The notes beneath the pieces were generated by a model that did no database searches, was not told where the DNA came from, and saw only the letters and a list, made by a program, of their open reading frames with translations. Below are positions 8,563 through 19,000 of a DNA stretch of 64,000 bases, piece after piece. The DNA lies in NCBI GenBank assembly GCA_030267965.1, contig BRYA01000385.1:2183-66182 (forward strand), read 5' to 3'. Each line of letters begins with the position of its first letter. Positions within the stretch are counted from its first letter, which is position 1. The DNA comes from Triparma columacea (lineage: Eukaryota > Sar > Bolidophyceae > Parmales > Triparmaceae). The translations under genes were made by a program, and so were the position numbers.

Positions 8563-11191
8563 TTAAGCGACTTCCCCACCCATGTAGAGACCATTCACAG
8601 CCTCCCAAAGGAACTCCCCGACCTCCTCGCTGCTTGACACAAGCTCGCCCTTGCCCTCGCTCCTGACAAAGTCGAGCTCCCCAGCGTCGTTGATGTCAGC
8701 GATGTTGTCAAACTCGCAATCCCAGGCCCTCTTCAGCACATTGGACTGCCACTCCTCGTCCACCTCGACCAGGTACCTAAGCTCGGCGTTCTCATCGTCA
8801 GAACGAAGCATCTTACCGGGCCTCTGGGTAACAAGCTGATCTACAGACTTGCTGGGATCACTGCAAGCGCAGTAGCCCCTCTTGTTGTCGCGGCGGACCA
8901 CGGCAAGTACGCCCTCGACAAACTCCTCCCTCGTCACTCCGAGGGAGTCGAACAGTGCACGGAGAGGAGCAAAGTCAAACCCACCGAAGCGGTTGAACAA
9001 GTACACAAAGCACTGATGAAGCTTGAAGCCGTCTCCAGTTAGGACTCCCAGGTCATTGCTCATTGCACCCGCCCACTGAACCGCCATACCGACGCACTGG
9101 CCGTGAAGCTTTACTGCCTCAGGAGGGATCTCAATACCCCTCTCCTCAGCCCTGTAGTAGCACAGGTTGGCGTAAGCCTCGACACCGTGGCCGAGAGTGT
9201 GGGCGTACTCGAAGAGGAGGGCGCGGTACTTCTCGAACGGGTCTGAGTAGGCGAGGAACATTGCCTTGGCGGACACGATCTCCTTGTTGATGGTGGTGAG
9301 GAAATTCTTGATCTTTGTGACCTTGTCGTCTCCGAGGGAGTAGTAGTTGGCACGGAACTGAGTCATCAATTCGCGACGCTGGTGTACTAGCGCGTCAAGG
9401 GTGGCGGTGTCTTTGTGAGTGAGCTTGGCGGTGGAAGGGGAGAAACCTGCGTTGCCGTTGAACTCAGATACACCATCCTCCTCGTCAAGGCTGCCTGAAC
9501 TGCTCCCGGTGGGTGCAAGGGATGCGATGGACTGAAGGGAGGCCATAGTTGTGCCACTCACACCACAATTTATTGTGGGGCAGCCACTCTTGATGTCCCT
9601 GATCTCCCTTCCGATGTTGATGATCTCCGCCTTCATGCTCTGGACCTTGGAGTCGTTGATGAAAGAAAGAAGAGTGTCAAAGCCTCCCACGTTCTTCACG
9701 ATCTTGGTAAAGTCCGAGGCGAACTCCTTCGCTCCGAGAATGTTGGAGTAATCGGATGCGCCAACGCCAGAGTTCGCAACACCCAACATGTTCATGGTCT
9801 TGCAGGCCTCCCCAACGGTGGCATGAGCGTTGGCAGAGCTGAGCGTGAGGAAAGTCTCCGAGATGCAGAAAACAAGCTTGGGGATGTAAAAGGCGCCGAG
9901 GATGTTCTTCGAAAGGATCTTGCACTCCTTGACTAGGGAGAAGGCCTTCTTGGCGGAGGTCGTAGCATCGTTGAAGTGCATGGGGGTAGTAGGGATCTCG
10001 ACGAGATCGGCCCCGGTCATGGCGGCAATCAGACCAATACAGTTGCCGTTCACACCGCCCCCGACAGCAAGGATCACGGGGGTCAGCTTGAGAGAGTTGG
10101 CAAGGGAAATCTGCCTGAAGAGCTCCTTCGTTCCGTAGTTCGTCCAGCACTTGTAAGACTCTCCGCTCTTATGCGTGAAGTAGTACCCGTAAGGCTGCTT
10201 GAGGGCTTCCAGAACGTCAGATCCGTATCCGAGGGCGTCGCAGGTCTCGCCGCTCGAAACAATGGGAAAGTACCCAGCATCGTAGTGACTCGAGAGCATG
10301 TCAGAAAGAGCGCTCAGAGAGTTGTTGTACGAACCGTTGTGGGTCATCATGGGGAGGGTCAGACCACCGATCTTGAAAGGAATCGGAGTCGTCGGGTGGC
10401 TCTCCTGATCCTTGTGGTTGATAAACTTGGAGGTGTTGATGTTATGCCAAGTTCCAATCTTTTTCTTGACAGTCTTATCGGCAAGGGGGCCGAAGACGGC
10501 CTTGATGGGGAACATGCCCATCCTGGCAGAGTCGCCGGCGTTGATGTGGAAGACACCGGAGGGACTGTTATAATTGAGGAGGTCGTTGTACTTGGTACGC
10601 TGCGTGAGGAGGGCCACAGTGAGGCCACGGAAAGGGAGCATACCGATGAGGGCGGCGTAGAAGTCGCCTCCGCCCCTCTCTTCGTCCTGCGAACGGTAGA
10701 GAAAATTGTAATGGGTGAGAATCTTGAGGAACTTCGGAAGGTTTTCGGAAGGTTTTCTGTTGAGGATCTGAACTTACCTCCCATCCGACGAATACGACGA
10801 GCGTGGCCCTGTCAGCCCCCTCTAGAAGAAGCTTCTCCCCAATGGCGAATATTGTCTCGTACTCAACCATCGCAGAAGAAACTGTTGGAGCAGCCTGACT
10901 TGAAAGTCGATGAACAACCCTGGGGAGGGAGCAGGATGTATCAGCCACTAGGCTAGCTATTGAGGCTTCTGCGGTGTCGTCTTCGACAACAAGAGGGGGT
11001 GCAATGATGTGGACGCCGGAGAAGGCGTCTTTACCCTTCGGCAAGGGGGTCTTTTTGACCAGCAAAGACAGAAGCTCGCTCGAACTCAAGTCTTCCACAT
11101 GATTGTAGTTGATTTGGACGCTTGTGGTGTTGACTTCGGTCGGAACCTTCTCGTAAAGAGTATTAGACGCGTTGGGTAGAAACTTAGACAT
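8563..11191 (-). CDS. Sugar phosphate cyclase (3-dehydroquinate synthase-like), intron-poor paralogue B
   Basis: Two exons, 10778-11191 and 8563-10686, joined in phase 0 across a 91-bp intron that lacks the hairpin, give 845 aa. The start is the first Met (MSKFLPNASN), mirrored by MSKFIPTLYN in paralogue A. DHQS-like signatures are GGGVNGNCIG near residue 358, PTTPMHFND, HTLGHGVEAY near 608 and HGQCVGMAVQWAG. Where DHQS enzymes have the metal-ligand Glu in a GFAEVIK-type segment, my alignment by eye places DFTKIVK, with Lys at that column, in both copies. It belongs to the sugar phosphate cyclase superfamily. Whether it makes dehydroquinate or a secondary-metabolite cyclitol cannot be told. 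It is the reference allele for the intron gain seen in paralogue A. Confidence 0.85.
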
Positions 11192-11582
11192 GTTAGTATG
11201 TTTATTGGCTCAAAATATTTGTAATTTGATGTAAGAGAATCCGAAGACGGCGCGGCGCATCCACGTAAGTTCGAGAAGATTTAGGTAGGATTGCACGAGA
11301 ATCGTACTGGGGGATGCTTCAATTTGCAGTTTTACTTTAATTTCGATGCACCAGTGGTGATGGCGGGAGAAGGCGCGCAACCCTGGCGTGTGGGACTATC
11401 GGGCGCGTCGTTTGGAGGGCCCCGATCTCCTCGACGCCTTTCCTGTCAGTGGCAATTCAAGATTTCTTGGACCTTCCTCACCAACTGCAAGATCTTCTGG
11501 AATATTGCAGAATTTGGGAAAGGCTCGTCATCACTCACCAACCCCTAACATACTTGCCTCAAGTTTTGCTGCATTTCCCCCC
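11192..11582. promoter_or_regulatory. Divergent promoter region
   Basis: Lies between the divergent starts of cyclase B (-) and the PDZ gene (+). The + frame of the PDZ gene stays open upstream to an ATG at 11388, so an N-terminally longer form is possible. I cannot pick out promoter elements. Confidence 0.35.
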
Positions 11583-12704
11583 ATGGCTACTCTGTCTTCC
11601 TATGACTATGAAATGGAAGGCGTAGACTCTTCAAATACCGACAATTCCGACTGGAGCGACGGGTCGATGTCTGATTTGGACAGTACAGTACATATGGGGT
11701 ATTACAAGCGAGGTCCCTCGCACACTGTTTCCAACAAAAGGGTGCCAATGAGCATGAGGAGCGGGAAGAATAACATCGGGAGGATACCAGATCCGACATA
11801 CACTGTGAAGATCCCCGCGAGCACGAAGGTGAGCTCTTGCTTTGTCCTGGGGGCTGAGGGGGTGCAACTGCAAGAGACAAGAGTCGGTGGATGTGGCCAA
11901 CTTCCTGTGGATTTTTTGCTAACCCTCTCTCTTCTCGTCTTTTTTTCCCTGTCAAACAGTTTCTCGGAATGAATTTGGACATGAACCGCGTCTATGGGTA
12001 CAAGGTTATCAATGTCAAGGGCGCAGCAGAGACTGTTGGGGTGGAAGGTAAGCGAGGTTTGGTCTTCACTTCATGCAGAGAGGCGCGTGCTTGCACGTAG
12101 ACAACTTGAGTTGCGTTGTATCCTTACTCAAACACTGAACCCTTCCCTTGCCCTCCTCCCTCCCGCAGTTGGGGACCTCTTGGTTGAGGTTAACGGCCAC
12201 ACAATAAAGGGCCAGATCAACCTGCGCGAACTCTTCTACAGTGAAGAGAATTGCGCAAATCCTGAGAACACCTTCAACATTTTTAAGTTCGTCAAGCTCC
12301 GCGTCGTGAGGAAGCTGGGCGCGAGGAGGCTCCGGAAGGTGTTCCCGGTCGATCGGAGGGAGCACCTTGATGCCCTCATCCACGACCTTGAGGTTTCGGA
12401 GCACAGGAAGAATGGCGGAACGAACATTACTGCGATTGAGGATGAGGACGACGAGGATGGAACTATGTGCACAGATCGTGAACCCAATAGCGACAACTGC
12501 GACAACAACAGCACCGACAATGACGATGATTTTGTGAGTGAGTCAAAGTTTTCAGAGGATAGCGATGACGAAGAGATGAAGACATCCGATGACTTGATGT
12601 ACTCTCGAAATGCGCCCATCCGGAGGATGCCCGGTGACTTTAGGGGGGACATCAATTTGAGCACGCAAGAGGTTGCTCACCGAACTTTTTACAATGTTCA
12701 CTGA
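11583..12704 (+). CDS. PDZ-domain protein with acidic C-terminal region
   Basis: Exons 11583-11828, 11960-12047 and 12169-12704 join in frame (phases 0 and 1) for 289 aa. The start chosen is MATLSSYDYEMEG; an in-frame ATG at 11388 would add 65 residues of lower coding quality. Residues about 83-150 look like a PDZ fold: FLGMNLDMN (carboxylate-loop position), YKVINVKGAAETVGVEVGD, then LLVEVNGHTIKG. The C-terminal third is rich in Asp/Glu/Ser/Asn (EDEDDEDG, DNCDNNSTDNDDD) and probably disordered. PDZ domains bind C-terminal peptides of partner proteins, so a scaffolding role is likely. The introns are ordinary and hairpin-free. Confidence 0.7.
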
Positions 12705-13027
12705 AGGCGGAAGGGAGGGGGGGGGTATTTTTTGGTTGTAATTTTTGGGAGATCTTGGGAATTTTCGAGACGTCACCGCGAGTCAATACGAGGCTCAAAT
12801 TTTTGAATTTTGGGGTGGCAAGATTTTGAGAGGGGGGGGGGAGGGGGTTTCAGACACTGGACACCTTCATGCTTTTTCCTCGGTTGCCCCGCTGCATTTT
12901 TGTCTACCCTGCAGCATGGCATCTTGTGCCTGACGCGTTCAACGCGCATTAACGAATATAGTATACAGTATACTGTAACTAAAAACATTTTGGAACAAAA
13001 AACAACAAAATCTACTTTCAATAATTC
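12705..13027. other. Convergent intergenic region
   Basis: Between the 3' ends of the PDZ and C2/ankyrin genes. It has G-runs at 12716-12725 and 12830-12848 and an AT-rich stretch with GTATACAGTATAC (about 12961-12973). No gene seen. Confidence 0.5.
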
Positions 13028-16000
13028 CTACAACATTTCTACGCTGACGCCCAAGTTTTTTGCCTTGTCGTCTATTGCCCTATTGACTCTTTTGAGCTTA
13101 TGGTCCTCCTGCTGCTCCCCCATCTTTGGCAACCAAGGGAACTTTGTGGTGTGGTCGGCATCGAGAACGCTTCTGTAGCCTCCAAGGGGCCTAGGGATTC
13201 TCTCGATCGCCCCCTTTGAAGCTAGGTAGTGCGCGCACTTGACCGAGTTTGACGAGATGGCAACACCCAAAGGGGTCAAGAACGACTTTGTCTCGGCGTT
13301 GATGTTTATACCTGAGCGAGGCGACGAGCGAAGCGAGGCGACGAGCGAAGCGAAGCGAGGCGACGAGCGAAGCGAGTCGCGGAAAGGATTGCGTTGGGGT
13401 GGTGGTAAGTTGGGATTTGATTGTTGGCCAGGAGTGCCCTCCCTCGGTTTGCCCTTCCTCGGTTTGCCCTTCCTCATTGCCATCATTGCCCTTCCTCGGT
13501 TTGCCTCTCCTCACCTGAGCTCTGCTCCAGCCCAATGTTCAGCAGAACTTCAACGCAGTCGACAAAGTCGAATCTGCAAGCTATGTGTAACGGTGTGAAG
13601 CCGGTGACGTTGACGTTGTCAACGGGGCACCCCTGCATGTACAGCTCCTCGATGCACCAGGCAAGCCCCCAAGACGAAGCCGCGGCGGCCCTTTCGTGCC
13701 TCGGCAAGTTGTTAAGCTTCTTCATCAACTTTTCGTTGTCGAACCTGGGCCTACTGGTCGGAAGCGGGTGCGCGAAGAGCGGCTTGAACTTGGTAAAGTG
13801 AGAAGCGTAGATGTTTGTCTCTTCGTTGGACCTCTTGGCGGCTGCTTCCAAGTCCTCGGATAGGTACTTCACTGGCTCATCCCTCGCCGCGGCATTCAAA
13901 ATGTTGAGGTTTTGGTTGGCGTTCCTCGGTAGCACCCTCATCACCTCCCTGACAGTCACCATCTTCTTCCCCCTCTTGTTGAACCTTGCCTCAACGCCCT
14001 TGATGAGCTTCTCGTACTGCTGCTTCTTGTCCAGAAAGACGGGGTCGGCTGTCTCTTGGGTGACGAGCCTTTTCACCATCACCGTCGGTGTTTTTGCCCT
14101 CTCCCCTTTGAGGCGACGAGCGAAGCGAGGGCGACGAGCGAAGCGAGGGCGACGAGCGAAGCGAGTCGCGGAAAGGATTGCGTTGGGTGGTGGTAAGTTA
14201 GGATTTGATTGTTGTGCCAGGAGTGCTCTACTTTGGTTTGCCCTTCCTCGGTTTGCCCTTCCTCGGTTTGCCCTTCCTCATTGCCATCATTGCTCTTCCT
14301 CGGTTTGCCTCTCCTCACCTCCTCCTTCTCCCATGATACTCCCCGCTCCGATAAATTTGCTCGCATCCAATCTCTTCTTGGCAAAAAATGGGTTTGACAG
14401 CGCTGCGTTTGTAATTGCCTTCTGGTCGGACAGGGGAGGTATGGCCTTCAGTGGCGAGCTCTTGGTAGCCAGAAGGCCCGCGATCCCCTTCTTCTCTTCC
14501 ACTCTACCTTTGGCGGTGGTTCCTAGCAAGCCCGCAATCCCATTCTTCTTCTTCTCCTCCGTCTTAAGAGCCGCCTTGGGAGGCCCCAACAACCCCGCAA
14601 TGCCCTTCTTTGGCGAGCTCTTGGTAGCCAGAAGGCCCGCGATCCCCTTCTTCTCGTCGCTATGGGGGGAAGAGGGGCGAAGTGGAGTTAGGCAAGGCGA
14701 CGAGCGAAGCAAGGCGACGAGCGAAGCGAGTCTTGGAAGGGATTTGCGGCGACGAGCGAAGCGAGTTGCCGCAAATCCCTTGGTTCGGTCTCGAGCAGGA
14801 GTACACCCTCTTCAACCTCGACCAGTCCACCCCCCTCGGCTGGCCCGATGTTCATACTCTATTTTCCCGCACTTGCCAGATTGATTCCCAGGCGGCTTTG
14901 TTTTTGCGCCGCGTCCATTCGTCCTCACCTCCCACCGCCAAGCAGCCCGGCCAGGCCTCCTAGGCCTCCCAAGGAGGCCGAAACGTTGCTCCCAGGGTCA
15001 GAAATTTGCTGTGCGAGCCCTTCGTCGTCTAAAAATAAGGCGGCCCTCTCCTCGTAAGGAAGGGCGAGCTTTTTGGCTTCCCTGTTGAGCTCATAGAATT
15101 GCGACACATCATCGTAGATATCCATCACCTTCTCCAGCTCGCTCTCGCCCTCAATTTGCTCCCTTAGGTAGACCTTCGCATCCCCCTCCTTACTCTGCGA
15201 CGAGCGAAGCGAGGGCGACGAGCGAAGCGAGGCGACGAGCGAAGCGAGTCGCAGAAAGGATTGCGTTCGGGTGGTGGTAAGTTAGGATTTGATTGTTGTG
15301 CAAGGAGTGCTCTACTTTGGTTTGCCCTTCCTCGGTTTGCCCTTCCTCACCTCCTCCTTCTGCTTCTTGCCCTGCTGCTTTCTCGGAGGTTCCAACTCCA
15401 CTACATCCACTTTATCGAGCATGCCTTTGAACTCTTCAAGCTCGATTGCGCCGTTTCCGTCCTCGTCAAATCTGTCCATGAACGCTCTCATTTCATGGGA
15501 CGTCATAGTGAAACCGAAACCTTCTAAAACTGTAAGAGAGGTGCGGCGAGCGAAGAGAGGTGCGGCGAGCGAAGCGAGCCGCGGAGAGGGTTTCATTGGT
15601 AATGTTTTTGTTAGTTGAGGTACCTCCTTTTTCTTTGCGCTGTCTTTCATTCATGATAGACGGGGGGGGTATCGCCTATTCTCACCTTCCTTGAACCTCC
15701 ATCTCTTCGCCTTGCCCTTTTTCTTGGGGTCCATCTTCTTGAAGACATCCTCGGCCTTGAGTCCCTTTTCCTTAAGCATGGAGGAAAATATCTTCAGTTT
15801 CCTCTCCACGATCTCCAAGTCTTCTTTCTGCAACGTCTCTCTCAAGTAATCTCCGAGCTTCTTTTCCCTCAGCTCCTTGACCCTTTTCTCCGCATCCTCC
15901 ATCATGGTGTCAATAGTGCAGTCCCTGCTGGCCTGAGACTTCTCGAATAATTTTCTACGGGCCTCCTCAGCCCTGCGAGGGCGAGGCGACGAGCGAAGCG

Positions 16001-19000
16001 AGGGCGACGAGCGAAGCGAGGGCGACGAGCGAAGCGAGTCGTGGAAAGGATTGCGTTGGTAAGTTAGGATTTGATTGTTGTGCCAGGAATGCTCTGCTTT
16101 GGTTTGCCCTCCCTCGGTTTGCCCTTCCTCGGTTTGCCTCTCCTCACCTCCTCCTTCTCTGCTCGTCGCTGAGTTCCGGAGCCCATGTGAAGCTTATTTT
16201 GAGCTGACCGGTTGGGCTCGGACAGCCCTTACAGCTCATAACGTCCATCCATTTTTCCACAGCCTCGTCTATATCGGTGTAATCATGCAAGTTGAGTTTA
16301 ATGATGCCCATCGGATCGTCGCCTCCAAGGTTGTCGTGATCCCAGATGCTGCAAACTATCACGGGTAAATGTTGGGGTGTCAGAGCAGCTTTCAGCCTCT
16401 GGTTCCAAACTGGATTGATGCTCTTCTTGATGACCTTCGTCTTGTCGAACGTCTGAATTTTGCTCTTATTTTTGCCCTTGCTGAGAATCGCCCACCCCTT
16501 ACTCTTCTTGTAGCCCTCAAGTTTTACGTAGGGATCTGAGCCACCACTGCTGAACATGCCCTCCTTGTCCATCACGAGCAAGTCTTTCGCCTCCATTACT
16601 TTTATGATGAACATGCCTCCGTGAAATTCTTCGTACCTAGGGGTGCTAGCGCGGCTGTGACGAACAAAGTGAGTAGGGGGGGGGGGGGGAGATTAAGGGT
16701 TAAGTTAGTGGGCAAGGGAAAGATAAGGGCTAAGGTAGTGATTCTCACCTCCACTCGATGCTCAAGTTGACCCTTCCACTTGCTGAGATGCACCCAGTGC
16801 AGGGCTGCACCTGGAGCCAAATGTCTTGCATCCCCTTCCCCTCCTCGATATCGTACAAGTTCACCACGGCCTTGCCCATAGGATCGTCACCAGACATGGC
16901 GTCAGAGTCGTAGAGCCTCAACATCAAGTGTGGAAAGCTGCGACGAGGGCGACGAGCGAAGCGAGTCGCGGAAAGGATTGCGTTGGGGTGGTGGTAAGTT
17001 AGGATTTGATTGTTGAGCCAGGAGTGCTCTACTTTGGTTTGCCCTTCCTCGGTTTGCCCTTCCTCGGTTTGCCAGAATTGTGCGCGCGCAAATCGCATCG
17101 CTGATTGCTGCTTGTGTTGTTACTGATGAGATTTTTGTCGATTCTCACCTCTCCTCGTCAAGAATTATGTTGAACTGTTCCTCCCATATCGGGCTGAGTG
17201 TCTTCTTCTTTGTCTTTGTCTTCCCCACCTTTCTATCGCGGAAGTTCTCGCCTTCAGGAACGCAGATTGAAATGTAAGGGTCGGAAGTTGTCGCCTTTTT
17301 GCTGAACGCCCCAGCATCCATGGCAAGCAAACCCTCGGCGTGGTTGATCTTAAGCTTGATGTCCCCGCCGAAGAAGCCCCTGCTGTGAGTCTTCGCGGTG
17401 AGCGAAGCGAAGCGAGCGGTGAGCGAAGCGAGCGGTGAGCGAAGCGAGCGGTGAGCGAAGCAAGCGGTGAGCGAAGCGAACCGCTGAAGGGGTTGGTTTG
17501 GGGTGGGGGCTAATGTTGCGACCAATGTTGGGTCTGTTGGGTCAAATGTTGGGTCCAATGTTGGGTCCTTTGCTTGGCCTTTTTGCTCCTTCTTCTTACT
17601 AAACCCACCTTCAACGGGTAAAAAATGAGATGTAGCGTCAGTGTCCCAGTTGGTGACACACAGCCAGGAACGGGCAGGACTTCGTATTTGTTCACAATAT
17701 AAGGAATGTTATCGCTGTCGTACTGCACGGGCGTGTCCGTGTCTTTTTCAGTCATGACAATCATGTCAAAGACGCTAATGACTACGTGGCCCATTGGGTC
17801 GGCCGCCGACATCATGTCGTAGTCGAAGATGGCAAACTCAATGTTCGGGTCGTGAAATGGGGTAAGATCAAAGCAGAATTTTGACTCATACTTTGGCGAA
17901 AGTGTCCCCTTCTTGTGTTTCGTCTGGTGGATGATGTCCTCCTTATGGGACGTTTTCTGGGTTTTATGGGACGTCTTCACCATAACGTATGGGTCAGAGC
18001 TGGCGGTGAGCGAGCGGTGAGCGAAGCGAACCGCTGAAGGGGTTGGTTTGGGGTGGGGGCTAATGTTGCGACCAATGTTGGGTCTGTTGGGTCAAATGTT
18101 GGGTCCAATGTTGGGTCCTTTGGTTGGCTGAAAGTGGTAGAATTGGGGTTGTTGTGATTGTTGTAGGGTTTGGCTTTCGACGCGACTATTCTCACCTAGC
18201 CTTGTGCATTATATGCCGGTCAACCGCCAATAAATCGTCCGCTCTCTCAACGATACCCAACAATAGACCTATGCGATGAGCGAAGCGAATCGCAAAAGGG
18301 GTTAGATTGAGGATATGAAATGGCAATTATCTTCGTCATTGTCAACGCTGAGGGTTCGTCGGCGCCACCATCAACGTAACGTGCCATCAACGTGAACGCG
18401 CGTCCGCCCTCCGCCCTCACCTCCCCCAAATTGCTTCCCGGCGTGCTTGTCAGGAGGATTATGCGTAAATAGCATTTCGAATGTAAGCGTGCCGGTGGCC
18501 TTCTCGCACCCCTCCATTGGCTGCACTGCAAATGTTGAAGGTCCGTCCTGAGCACGATGGGCGACCGGCGAGCGAAGCGAGCCGTGGGGGGGGATTGGAG
18601 GGGGGGGGGGGGTTGGGGGTAAGGGGGGAAGGGGGATTGGGGGTAAGGGGTAAGGGCAGCAGAGGACTCCAGAACATTCGCACAATACATATCGAAAGGT
18701 CGACGCTTCACTCCTCGCATCACTCTTCGCCGGATCTCACCTTCAACTTTTCAAAGTTTGCTATCGGGATCTGCAGCATCCCCATTGGATCGTCTCCGCT
18801 CATCATGTCGTAGTCATATACCTCTATTATCACCAAAGGCGCGAACGTCTTGGAAATGAGGAAATCTGTAGAGAGAGAGAGAGCGAAGCGAGAGAGAGCA
18901 GCACGGAAAGTGTTGCTGCGTTAGCGCCGGCGAGCGAAGCGAGCCGTAGAAGGTGGCGGGCGAAGTGGTGGCGAGCTGGCGCATACTTTGCCTTTTGGGG

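Noticed and set aside
9976..10956. Plus-strand ORF of 326 codons opposite cyclase B
   Set aside because: Shadow frame; no domain, and the minus strand encodes the conserved cyclase.
13811..14884. Plus-strand ORF of 357 codons with RRAKRG repeats
   Set aside because: It crosses exons and introns of the minus-strand C2/ankyrin gene and translates the hairpin repeats.
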